Positions 37,842 to 48,660 of a stretch of DNA of 64,000 bases are shown here, one piece after another. The stretch is taken from positions 6,499,213-6,563,212 of the forward strand of contig JACAXG010000014.1 of assembly GCA_018881555.1 (NCBI GenBank). Direction: 5' to 3'. The stretch's first letter is position 1; every line of letters begins with the position of its first letter. Below the pieces are notes generated by a model. That model saw nothing but the letters and a program-made list of their open reading frames with translations, ran no database searches and was not told the origin of the DNA. A program made the position numbers and the translations under genes. This DNA comes from Amblyornis subalaris (Eukaryota; Chordata; Aves; Passeriformes; Ptilonorhynchidae).

Positions 37842-38411
37842 ACGGGCATTTTTAGCTCCCAGGTACAAGGTGTTTCCCACATCACCGTGCTTCGGCACAA
37901 TGGAGTGCTCCCTGCACGGTGGGTTTGCCTCTGCAACACCAAATTCTCTGTTTGAGGCAGCTGGGGGCGGTGGAACAGACAATGGGAAGGAACAAGCAAT
38001 GCGACCCTTCTAGCTCAGGGCTCATCCTCCAGAATTAGCCATTGCTAATGTAAAAAAGTGTACGTGTATATTCCTAAAACTTCCAAACCCAGCATTACTG
38101 AGCACTGTCTCTCCAAATGCTGTTCCAGAGGGGTGGAGGCACAGGCAGGCTCACTGCAGGAGCTGTGCCCTCACTGCCACAGGAGCACAGCTCACCAGCA
38201 GCTGGGAAAATCATCTCACAGCAAAACCTCAGGGGCACAACAATCCAAGGAAATTCAGTTGTCCCCATCATTCCTGTGGCTTTGTCTGGGCTCCTTTTAA
38301 TGAGACACAACAGTTCAGCACTGCCCTACCTCTCTCCTTACAGAGAAAGCCTTGCAAGGACACGTGTCTCTCCTGATCCTGATTTCCCCCTGCACAAGCC
38401 AGGCTCGCACT

Positions 38412-38424
38412 CCAGCAGGAGGCG
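38412..38424 (+). promoter_or_regulatory. CTCF-like core motif
   Basis: ccagcaggaggcg matches the CTCF core CCASYAGRKGGCR at all but one position. CTCF is an 11-zinc-finger factor that anchors chromatin loops. This copy reads on the plus strand; a second CTCF-like site at 48201-48219 reads on the minus strand. Confidence 0.35.
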
Positions 38425-40094
38425 GGGAGAGACTGCTGCACCAACTCCTGGTCTCTTCAGAGGGATGGGAACATAATAAACCAGGTTCTATGTACAAAGA
38501 AAGAAAATGCAAGCCAACTACAAAACCTAACAAGGTCAAAGATATCTCTCTGGGAGGGTCAGAGGCAAATGTGGGGCACAGAGGCTTCACGGTGTCTGTT
38601 AATGGAGTGCACACAGAGGCACTCACAGTCCACCTGTACAGACANCCTTTACCCCAGGGATGCTGCCCTAGACCCTCTGCAGCCATGCTGGTGATGCAGG
38701 GCACGAACCAGTGCCTTTTGGCTCTGTCAGATAGCACCAAACCTGAGATGCATCTTCAGTGGATGTTTCATTTTTCGCAGTTTTGTAGAAGGATTCAGTG
38801 TTGAGATCTAAAGCGCTCCCAAGAGCATGGGTATGTTTCACGTTTCCTTGTAAGGAGGTACTTTGAGGACAACCTCTGTGTTATGCCCAGCTAGGCAGTG
38901 ACTGCAAAAGAAATCAGGGCAGGGTGCTGGTACATTGACTCCACAGCAACTTCAGTGCGAGCTGTGCTATGGACAGAGCTCACCCTCGAATGACCAGGGT
39001 GAGAGAAAAGGCTGCACGTGCCCAGCCTGCACTTGGAAGAGGCTGGGGCACCACGAGTCCATCCCTCGTCCAGCTTTGCCCCTTTTCTGGCTGCATATAG
39101 CAGCAAATAATCCCAATATTCAAATAGTGCAGCTCACTCCCACGGCATCCCACATTTCCTAGAGAAATAAGCCCGTTTCCGTGCTCACCAGAGGTCAGGA
39201 GAAGCAGGGGAAGTCCAGAGGAGGTCTGACTTCCCGAATGGGCAGACAACAATAGCGCACCTGGCTCTGTTTCAGCACCGCTTTGTTATGNGTGTGAATC
39301 TCTCTGGTGACACTGAAGCTCGGGCACAAAGCAGGCTGTCACCCCTCGGAGCTGCCACCCCCAGGAGGGACGACCCTGGGCCGTCCCGGGGAGCACTGCA
39401 TCCCTCCCTCCAGCACACGTCCTGCTCCACACTTCCACGTGATCTTCTTTTACATCAACCCATTTTACTTTGCCAGATAACTTATCTTTCAGCGAAAGGA
39501 AGGGAATTAGGTTTCATCAAGGAGCTTTTCAACAAGTTGTCACCACCTCAATGATTTAGGGTAGGCAGAACACCTCATATTCCNTGTTGCCCTCGTGCCA
39601 CCGCAAGCTGCCAGTCAGTGTGAAAGCATAGCCCACTATAGCATCTGGAAAGGTCAGAGTTGAAATGTTTTCACAGAAAGATAATCAAGCCATAAGATAA
39701 ATGCCTCATCAGGAGGAAATGTCAGCTCCTGAATGAGGACAGTTATTATATAAGACATTTCTTTACCTAAAGGAAGCAGGTTAATATACCTCCAAATTAC
39801 TATTTATCACACCATATAATGTTCAATTTCCAGTGTAATTTCCACCATGCTTTCTATTGCATGTGTGGAAATCAATTCAGAGGTGAGTGAATCCTTTCTT
39901 CTGTATNTTTACAGCAGCAAGTAAACTAAATAAGAAAAGCCACACCAAAGTGAAAGGCCCTGTAACAAAGAAAAATAATAATGTGAGATGGGCTTTTAAA
40001 AAAATGTCAGCCCTAGTATGTTCAAATTTAGCATATCACTCTAACACATCATCTTTTGCAGCTTTAATAGGAAAGACTCAAGAGGGAGTGTGCT

Positions 40095-40360
40095 TTGGGT
40101 TCCAGAGGGAAGGCAGAGGGGCACCGTGGAGAGGAGCTCGGAGCAAAGAGCTTGAGAGGAGCACAAAAGGCATTTAAAAAAGTGTCTCGAAGGACTCATC
40201 AGCAGACGTGAGGTATAAAAGCAGGAGAGAGCTCACACGGGAGCCCTGGGAGAAGAGTCAGAGGCGGCTCGTTGTGAAGGAGGCCGACAGCAGTGTAAGA
40301 ATTGGAGAGGGCTGGGAAAAAACCACAAAAGCGCCGCGAGGAAAGAGGGCAATGCTGCTC
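40095..40360 (+). promoter_or_regulatory. Candidate TATA promoter in mild CpG cluster
   Basis: A perfect TATAAAAG word lies at 40214-40221, flanked by G-rich sequence (gaggtataaaagcagg), as in classic TATA promoters. About 11 CpG occur within about 260 bp around it, well above the local background, and an acgtg word lies just upstream. A transcript would be expected to start near 40245. No downstream gene is recognised, so this may drive a non-coding RNA or be chance. Confidence 0.3.
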
Positions 40361-41208
40361 AGAGGAGATGGAAAGTTAAAGCCAAGTGCATTTAAGAGTG
40401 CCACACATTAGGAGAGTGATGGAGTGACAGTGAATTGGAGAGTCTCAGAATGAGGAGTAATTTCCTTTCAGGAAATATGTGACCTTTAAAAAAATTCCAT
40501 TGATGAACACTTTCCAACGGGCTGTAAAAAATAAAAAAAAGCAACTCTTTTCAAGCTTTTAAATGCCTTGCAAAGCAGCCTAGATTATTTTTACTGCAAT
40601 GTCCTTCTCCTTCCTTTCCTGGGCTGAAAGTCGTCCTTCCCAGGCCTGCTGCCTGCGATTATGGGAGCCTGCTCACAGGCTCTGCTGAGACCAGTTGCCT
40701 CTGAAAGCCCCCCCTGCCCAGCCTCTGCCCTGGGAATAAACCTCCACCAGCCTGACCACTTCTTCAGCNACTACAGAGAAAATAAATAATGCTCAGATGT
40801 GCTGCTTAGAGTCCCACAGAATTAGCACTGTAACGTTGCTGAGCTCTTTCTTGATTTCACTCTAATTTTTAAAGCCCAGCAGTTTTACATTTCCAAAAGG
40901 TATTCTGTGACCAGCTCCCAAGTATCTCANACCTGATCAGGAGACTCAAACCAGCTATAATTCCTCCTCAGCAACTCTCAAGTCATTCAAGATATATTTT
41001 ATATATTTTTTTTTTGCCTTGCTGACATGATCTACTTTGGGCCCCGTTGTTTCTCACCTACCACCTTGCTCTAATAACAGTTACATTTTACAATTTTCAA
41101 AAGCTGTCAACATCATCGATCTTCCAGACTGAATGCACTTGTCTTCTATTATATGTGTTGAATTGCTTGTGCCACAATTAAGTCTTTATTTGGCTGAAGG
41201 CAGCTTAC
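40361..41208. other. Unique non-coding sequence
   Basis: Nothing recognised. The sequence is AT-rich with short T-runs near 41003-41014. No terminal repeats or coding frames point to a full transposon upstream of the poly(A) tract. Confidence 0.5.
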
Positions 41209-41259
41209 CTGCACGGCAGCGTGTCATCTGCTCTCTAGCAGAGTAATAATGGTGTAGGG
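41209..41259 (-). other. Candidate 51-nt exon, minus strand
   Basis: On the minus strand a long T tract (the complement of 41288-41327) and tatttttag precede the segment. It ends in gtgcag|gtaagc, a strong donor. The 51 nt are open in one frame and divisible by three. The long T tract may itself be recent, in which case the exon would be new. Splice words alone are weak evidence. Confidence 0.2.
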
Positions 41260-41286
41260 CTAAAAATACGTACGTATATAAAAATA

Positions 41287-41287
<1 letters not shown>

Positions 41288-41327
<40 letters not shown>
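41288..41327 (+). repeat. Uninterrupted 40-nt poly(A) tract
   Basis: Forty consecutive A are preceded by taaaaatacgtacgtatata and a few more AT-rich bases. It is the longest homopolymer in the window. It could be the tail of a young retrotransposed copy, but I find no target-site duplication, no AATAAA at the expected place and no recognisable element upstream. Confidence 0.85.
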
Positions 41328-41329
<2 letters not shown>

Positions 41330-42420
41330 CTCCAGACTCCAGCAGGGTCTTGTAAGATGGGCACTCTCCACATGGTAAAGTATCACTGGTGGGATAATTG
41401 GTTTGGTTTGATCAAAACTGCGTGCTCCTACAGAACAGAGCGTCTGGCAGCGCTCGCAGCTCAGCACTAAAAGAGAAGATTGTCTTTGTCAGATCTGTCA
41501 CGAAAACTGGAAAAGGAGAGACCGGACTGTACTGAGCAAAAATGAAGGGATGTCCTCTAAATCCGAAAGCCTGTGCGGCTTATTTGTCCTGGTGCTGCGC
41601 ATTTAGTCTCTACTGTAAGTTCTCTGTGATCTCTTTTGATGTCTTCTATTAAAGGGAAGGAAAGCTGCTAGCAAAGACATCCCACAGAAGGCCCATCCAT
41701 TACTTCCTGCCTCTTTAGAAAGGCCACAGTGACCTGAGCCCTGCTAGCCCATGCAGGCAGTGAAGAATGAAATAATGCAGCTCACACCACTAATTGGAAA
41801 ATGCATNTTGTTTTATTGCCACCCAGAAAAATGACTGTTGAGGTCCACAGCTGACACACTCCAGGTTTGCACACAGAAAAGGGTGCAGAGAACACGGCAA
41901 TTAGCTGCCCTGATGGCCTCATCTCCAGCTACAGCACTTGCAAGCACTGGGTACTGCTTGGGTTGCAGCACCTCTTCCAGGAAAACACCCTACCTTGGTG
42001 GCAATCCTGGGAACACACAACTTGCACCGCCCTGTGCTGGTTGCTTCTAGAGCCATCTGCACTCCCCACAACCACCATGCCTGGCAGCAAGGTACTGGTT
42101 ATTCATCATATCTCCCAGACTATCTGCACCTGGATCATTTGTGGTGACACACTAACACTCCTGGCATTTAATAAGATCCACGTCTCACTTGACAGACATT
42201 TGTAAAAGATGTTATGTTTTGATTTGCAGAACAAAAACAAATTTGGTCTAGAATCCTGCCATCTGGTGACTCCAAATAATTTTTGCATATGGTTACAAAG
42301 GCTTGTGTCTTTTACTTTGCTTTACCACTTGTCATTTATCTGTCCTTCCGCAGCCCTTTACTCTGCGTATTGCAAAACCCTTTGAAAAAAAAGGTCCTTT
42401 CAGCTGAACACAGCACTTCT
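41328..42420. other. Unique non-coding sequence
   Basis: No gene is recognised. Three overlapping plus-strand frames at 41838-42205 occupy different reading phases of the same DNA and have no known motif. Confidence 0.5.
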
Positions 42421-42536
42421 GTCTTCATTTTACAAGNAAAAATATGATGGCGTGAAAGGGCAAGAGTCTTGGCCAAAATCACTCAGCATGACAGAAAAAA
42501 AGGATGCAATCCAACTCTCTGAATCTTCTGCATCCA
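42421..42536 (+). repeat. MIR/L2-like ancient repeat remnant
   Basis: gtcttcattttacaag, then gaaagggcaagagtcttggc, then caaaatcactcagcatgaca, then ccaactctctgaatcttc follows the order of the conserved 3' region of MIR/L2-type elements ('attttacagatgaggaaact ... agtgacttggcc ... aaggtcac ... gactcc'). The copy is old and diverged. It is one of the clearer ancient repeats here. Confidence 0.6.
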
Positions 42537-43300
42537 CCTTGAAACAACACGACCATCAGCCCACTAACAGGCTTGTTTTGTTTTAATAAGCTAAACTCCT
42601 CTGTTTAACAAAAAGAAAAAACAGAAAGAGAAAAAATCAGACAGTATCTTCATGATATTAGACAAGAGATGCATCATCATCCTGACAAATGTTTGTGTCC
42701 CACTGCTCAGTGCAGTGAAACAGAAATGGGCTTAGAAAAGAGCTGGAATGAAGCGTGTCCCAGGTGCCCTCCACCTCAGAGGGCACTCACAGTGCCATTT
42801 GGGATGTCCACTTGCCACAGATCCCAGGCCCCACCTGCCTCCCTCCTGCCCACCCTGCACGGGCTGCAGCGGCCCCAGCTCACCAGCATGGTGCTTTGGG
42901 ATACCCAGGGACATTCCAGCTCCTGCCCACCCTGCTCCCAGCTCCCTGGCATGGCAAGCAGCCTGACCAGCTTTATGTGCCTCTCTTGAAAGGTTGGGAA
43001 ATAGAAGTTCCTCTCTGAAGGGACTCCNACGTCACCTGCTTTTAAAAGACAAATGAGATTTCCATGCAGCCAGACCCTGATTTGCTGATAAAACAGCCAA
43101 CATGACAGCCAACCTGCAGGTACCCAAGGGGGGTGGCACAGGGCCCTGCCCCAGCTCCTGCCTGCACCCCCGTGGTGGGAGCCGGTCCCAAATCCAGGTC
43201 TGCCAGGCAAGAGCCCTCATCCCAAACCACTGCTTTCTCTGGCTATGTCCAACAGNGAGAACCTGCAAGTCATCCCAGCCCCCACAAAACCAGGGCACCT
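42537..43300. other. GC-rich unique sequence
   Basis: The sequence from 42740 to 43300 is C-rich, so many frames are open on both strands. Peptides are proline- and serine-rich without known motifs. I read this as chance, not a gene. Confidence 0.5.
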
Positions 43301-43572
43301 CCCGATTTCAGGCCCGGAAACAAGAGGAAAACCCAGCCCAGGGGCTGTCAGTATCGCTGGGTGATGCAAATAATCTCTGGTTGGGATTCAGATCACGTAA
43401 TTCACGCACACGTGCTCCTCTGCAGCAGGCACAGGGGCCAGCTCCGCAGCTCGCAGCTCCTCCCAGCGCCTTCAGGGCACCCCGGAGACTTTCACCTCCC
43501 CAGGATGCGTGCCATGATTTTTTAATTTGCAAAGTCCAGCATGTGCCGCGGTGACGTGAGCAGCGGAGATGT
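43301..43572. promoter_or_regulatory. Marginal CpG cluster
   Basis: About 16 CpG lie within about 270 bp, with GC near 58-60%. This is marginal for a CpG island. A CRE-like tgacgtga word lies at about 43552-43559 next to gccgcgg. It could be a weak promoter or an eroding island. Confidence 0.35.
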
Positions 43573-45050
43573 CAGACAGTCTGGGGCTTCTTCACAAATG
43601 GGGGAAAATGCAATCCCAGAGAGTGAGAGACGCCTTGAAAGCAGCCCGAAACCATTCCCCCTGCCTCTTCCCTCGNCTGTCCGCTGGGTGGGAAGGAAGT
43701 AAGGAGAGTGTTGCAGCTCTCCGGGGCATGTGAAATTGGATGCTCTTCTTTCCTTCTCCTCCCCGCCTTCTCAGAAGGGTCTTGGAGCATTACTTGCCCC
43801 CAGAGGTGTAAACATGTACACTGAGCNTATCCAGCTTGTTATCCTGCAAGGAAACTGGTGTTCCTAGCAAAGGNGTGGTTAAACAACAAAGCCTCCTCTC
43901 ATGCTCAGCTCCATTTGCCAATATTTCCATTCCTAGTGAAGGGCTTGTGGGAACAGAGGCTGATGCTGATGGAGGAGGAGGAAAACTGAGCTAAACTGCA
44001 CCTTTTGCTGCCATCAAAGAGTCAAAAACCAAAAGCTGACAGAAAGGAACAGACTGGCCTCGATGTACTACCCTTGAGATCCTTGGATGGACAAAGANNT
44101 ATTCTTATCATCATCATCATTANTTTTNCNTGTTTTCCTTATGGAGCTGAAGCACNTGGCACCTGAATGCCACCAGCTCCCCCGAGGTCAGTGCCCCAAA
44201 CCCTGAAGTTCCAACACAGCTCCGCCCCAGATCTTTCTTAGCCCTTCACTGCCTTCTAGAAGCTCTGCTTGGATCCAGAGAAGAATTGGGGCAGCACTCT
44301 CGTCTCACAGCACGTATCCATGGAAAGGCAAAGAGCTTGTGTGCTCAAACCCACCCTTCCCCGGGCTGCCCAGCGTCAGACCGTGTGGAGACAAGGTTGG
44401 AGAAGGGGTGGGAAGCCTGAGCACCAACAGAAAAATCCACATTCAACCATCCCAAAGGATGGAAAGTCTGANGCTCTGAGGTTTTGGTCCCAGTCCCATA
44501 CTGGGTGTAGCTGTGAAAGCAAAACAATGTTCCCCAAAGTGAGCGTGAGGAGGCTTCCTCCATAAACGTTATTTATGGAGGGCAGGGCCCTGAGAGTGAA
44601 AAGCAGGGGAGAATTTTCATTCTGCCTGAAGGCCTCACAAAGATTAGGTGACAAAGTTTAGTGACTGGGAATCCTGCCCATATGCAGCTTGAGGGAAGGA
44701 ATTANCAAACTGGTTTAATGGATCAATTTTTTTCGCTCAATTTCACGACGTGATGGTGGAGATGTGAAGTTTGAAGGAGGATGTTTGTACGTCTCAAGGA
44801 GATTTTCCACAGATTCGTGTCTGACTTGCACACCCCCACGTGAAAGTGAGCCACCCCCCCGCCCACAGCAGCCTGGCAGCACATCAGAACAGACCCATCC
44901 AATATGTGAAAAATAATTGATCCAGCTTCCTAAATCTCTGCCATTTTCTCACTCCAAGAAGTATATTTTTGCAATTATCACACATGTTGAGCAGCTAAAC
45001 ACGGATGAAAGTTCAGTTTTGTCTCAGTTCACTGCTTAATAGCTATAACA
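43573..45050. other. Unique non-coding sequence with an ambiguous patch
   Basis: No gene is recognised. A short ATC microsatellite lies at 44106-44121. Six ambiguous bases fall within 59 bp (44098-44156), the densest patch in the window. Region 44269-44565 is open on both strands but unrecognised. Confidence 0.5.
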
Positions 45051-45090
45051 ATTTATATATATACATATATTTTTATATATATACATAAAA
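45051..45090 (+). repeat. AT-rich microsatellite
   Basis: Two atatatat-like runs, each ending in atacat, are separated by tttt. It is a simple-sequence tract likely to vary in length between individuals. Confidence 0.8.
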
Positions 45091-46359
45091 CAATGCTCCC
45101 AAATGGTTTCTCNTGAGGGGGAAGGCAATATCTGGTGCATACTCTTTGCTAGATGGATTTTTTTTCCCAGTATTTGCAGAAAACAGTAATAAGGAACAGA
45201 CAAAATAAAAAAAAAGAAAGAAAGTAGTGAGACATAGCAATTGTTCTGAAGGGGATAGAGGGGATGAAGGGGANGAAAGCAAGCCATTGATCCAAAATGC
45301 TCTGCCATTTAATACCCAAACTGCTCACTTCTGAGTGCTCTGAGACCTCTCAGCACAGCTCCACACCCCTGAGCACCGGGTGATTACCCAAAGCTCGTGT
45401 AAGTCTGTGGGAATGACTCTACCAACCCAACTGACTTTGGCTCAGCCTTTAGCCATGCAGACGACAACATTTGAAAATAATATTCATACAAAAGAAAGGG
45501 TGTGCAAGGCGTGAGAGGAGGGAACGTTTCCTGCATTAACATTTCTGAAAAACCGCTCCTGCAGCTCCCACAGAGCCAGGGCAGCGAGAGCTGGTTTAGG
45601 GAAGCCTCTCCTTGGGGTGGCACTGAAGCATGTTTGTTCGCTTGTAATTGAACACGTCCTTAAACACGTCCATTAATTAGGGAGAAAGTGCTTAAAACAG
45701 TTTGGATCCTACAGCTGCCTGGGGTGTTGTGTGGAGGGGGAGTGAAAACTTCAGAGAAGTCCACGTGCAGCTGAGCTCCATCTTACGGTGAATTCTTATC
45801 ATGGGAAAACCTGGGAGAAGATATCAACAGGAACTGAGATAAAGTGCCTTTGATGCTCTGAGAGCCTCGGGACATACCCACTACAGCCAGCTCTGTTACA
45901 CATCTGCTGGGGCAGCAAACATGGTATCACCGATGTTACTTCTGGAAACCTAGATAGACATTCACCAATTGGTGGTAATAAATGTCCTGCTGCTGTGTGC
46001 CCTCTACTTCTGACACCAACTCTGTGGCTGACATTGCAAAATGGACAGGATACGAAAAGGAAGGCACCAAAATAGTCATTGCAGACCTCACTCTACCAGC
46101 AGCAAAAATTACCTTAAAAGTCACAAATGTGGCCATTTGGTGCTGCCTGACCTCTTCACTGAACACCTTGCTCATGGTGCTCTACCTCTGGACTCNAGGG
46201 AAGCTGAAGTCCCCGTGAGCCCGGATCCACAGGTGTTGCTGGAACTGCTCCAGGCTCCCAGGGCAGAGAGCATCTCCCTGATTTACCCATCCAAAAAAAA
46301 AAACCAACAAAAAAAACGCCCTCAGATTTTGAAAATGAGCCCTGTGGTGTCGTGTTTAA
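45091..46359. other. Unique non-coding sequence
   Basis: Nothing recognised with confidence. A frame at 45982-46218 reads smoothly and ends hydrophobic, but lacks a known domain and contains an ambiguous codon. I leave it uncalled. Confidence 0.5.
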
Positions 46360-46840
46360 TGCAGGAGCGATATCCAGCGATAGACCACCTGGGGAAAACT
46401 GCGGAGGTGAAGGGAAACTTTAGTTCTTCATTTATGCAACTTTTCTTGCATTTGATTAGAGCGGGGGCGGAGGAAAGCTGAGAGGAACACTCTTGCTCTC
46501 CCCCACACGCTCACCCCGATCACCCGGCTCGTCAGGAGCTGCATCTCGCAGGCGCTCCAGCGAAAACGCGTTCCCATGGATACGCCGAGGATCCTCTGCC
46601 CAGGGCTGCACGCGGTGCGAGCGGCGGGAGGGACTCGCCTGATGCCATAAACACGGGAGTCCCCTTCCAGACCCACGGATCCCCATCCATGTGCCAGCAG
46701 AGCGTGGATAAAGGGATATCTCCCCCCCACCCCCGCTTCACCCGCAGGATGCTCTTGCTGTGGCTCCAACCACGCTCCACTCTCTCCTTCCAGGGCGGCT
46801 GCAGCCCCCATTTCAAACTGACACGCCAAGGAGAGAGTGG
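46360..46840. promoter_or_regulatory. CpG island with possible minus-strand first exon
   Basis: The core at 46459-46646 has about 19 CpG in 188 bp with GC above 60%, so CpG is not depleted. CpG stays raised to about 46840, and again at 47090-47200. On the minus strand an open frame of 192 codons (46428-47006) crosses the core, and a GTGAGC donor word lies with its GT at 46513-46514, just after the most CpG-dense part. This is what a first exon looks like, but the peptide is not recognised and no promoter motif is clear. Confidence 0.5.
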
Positions 46841-48660
46841 AGAAAATATTTCCCTCAAAAAGACCCCGAACTACCCCCAAAATGCAGACAGAGCTGATGC
46901 TCTGGCTAAGGTACACACCGGGCATAGCAAATTCCATAATGTGGGTAATACGGGCAGGGCAGGGATCCTGCTGGAGCACAGAGAGATGGTGTCTGTTGTG
47001 AAACACGAGCAGGAGTCCGAGGTGAGCCCCCAGAAGGACAGNGCTGGTTCAGATAGCAGCTGCTGGAAGGAGGCAGGAATTTCAAGGCCCTCGGTACAGT
47101 GGGGCAACACACGGCACTGCCCGCCAGGAGCAAAGCAGCCCCTGCGAGTCCTCGCTCCTAAAGCCGGGATGCGCCGCATTGGAATGCGTTCTGCACGTTG
47201 AACTACTTAAGTAATTTTTATTTCCCTATAAAAGAAGTGAGAATAACATGCTTATGCACAAACAATTTGGAGTTTTGCTTTTCCTGTGTATCTTTGGCAA
47301 GAGTAAAAGTAATAATCAGAAACNGGGCTGGAAAGAAGGAATTACTTAGCCCGTCCTTCTTCCCAAAGCAGACCCAACCCTATGTACATACTTCTTGTCA
47401 AATGTCCCCGCATGTTTTTAGAAGTCTCCAGAAGAGGATACACGTGGTGATCTGCAGTAAATCGACTCCATTCTATTTTTGAATGCAAGTTCGTCTTTTT
47501 TGAAAGATCTTTGTCATTGGTCACCAGACCACAATTACACTCAGAAGTCGTTCTCCTGCTCCTGGAACATCAGAACCTTCTGCAATGTCATCTGGTGGCA
47601 GGCAGCGTGGGAAACAGCTCGTGTTCTCTGCATACCAAACCTCATTTCTCAGCCTTTGCTCTCCCTGACAGGAACGCTCCTAAGAGCCTGCTCTGGGAAT
47701 GATAATAAGGTTGTTGATTACTCATCAGTGCTCAATGATACGGTGTCATTCCTGGTGCTTTTCGGTTTGGAGAGAGCTGTCCCCCTGGGCAGGAGAAAGC
47801 TTGGGATGGTGCGACATCCAGCACTGGAGAACAGCCCCAGGCACAGGCAGGGCTGGGGTGGGACCATCACCCACCCGCGCTGGCTCCCACCAAAACCAGG
47901 GCAGAGCCTCCAGCTCTGCACGGGGAGCCCGCAGACCTCACCTGGCTCTACCCTTTGCTCCAACAAAGCGCTTCAACATTTCCATGGCAATTCCGGNGGT
48001 TTCCACCCCCTCGCGAACGCTGCCTTTGTTAATACAAGTTGTAAATTTGTTTCATTTTCTCCAGGAGCTCCCACACCATCAAGATCAAATTTAAGGTGTT
48101 AATTAAATGGAACGTGTAACACTTTACAGTCCAGCAGACAGCAATTTGGGCTAATGGCACTGGCTGGAGGTGGGTTATAGCCGTGGGCAGGGAAGACTCC
48201 GGTTGCCCCCTGTTGGCTTCCCTCTAACCAATATTCCCGTTTTCCTGTATGTGCTCCCACTCCTTGGATTTCAATAATTATTTGACTACACCTCACTGAC
48301 AGCACATATTCAATTTAAAGGCTTTACTTGTCAGCTTGTGCGTGCATATCTGCAAAAATAATTCTCCATGTTTATGGTTTTCAGCTCCTCAGCCTCCCAG
48401 ATGTCTTTAACTTTATTTTGCCATCATCTTAATTCAACAGCTGCAGAGGAACACGCAGCAACTTCCAGGCTAACTGGTTGATGGGTTTTAGCCAAACATC
48501 GTAAAGAGTTCATGGTCGACCATAAACTCATTTGAGGCAACAGCAAGCACACCAGGTCACAGTATCTGCATGACAACAAGCTGCCTGCAGCAAAATCCAG
48601 CTGCANACACCTCTCAGAAAAACCCCAGAGTGCCCCAAGGGTGCCTCTGCATTGCTCTGG
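46841..48660. other. Unique non-coding sequence
   Basis: The left part is CpG-bearing flank of the island (to about 47200). Then comes AT-rich sequence to 47520, followed by GC-richer sequence with overlapping frames (47479-48102) and no known motif. A CTCF-like site is listed at 48201-48219. Confidence 0.5.
48201..48219 (-). promoter_or_regulatory. CTCF-like site
   Basis: gccccctgttggc at 48205-48217 matches the reverse complement of the CTCF core (GCCCCCTGGTGGC) at 12 of 13 positions. The flanks are less good. It lies about 1.4 kb from the CpG island at 46.4-46.8 kb and faces the plus-strand motif at 38412. Confidence 0.45.

Larger units (their letters stand above)
35358..40094. other. Unique non-coding sequence
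   Basis: No gene is recognised over about 4.7 kb. The longest open frame of the window (37093-37740, minus, 215 codons with ambiguous positions) has no signal, domain or composition suggesting a protein. Structures listed separately are a candidate minus-strand exon (36018-36163), a 17-bp tandem duplication (37808-37841) and a CTCF-like site (38412-38424). A donor-like GAG|GTGAGT lies at 39880-39888. Confidence 0.5.

Noticed and set aside
45982..46218. 78-codon frame reading smoothly with a hydrophobic end
   Set aside because: No homology recognised, no splice sites of note and an ambiguous codon near the end.
47479..48102. 207-codon plus-strand open frame
   Set aside because: Unrecognised, overlaps other frames in different phases, and no splice or promoter context supports it.
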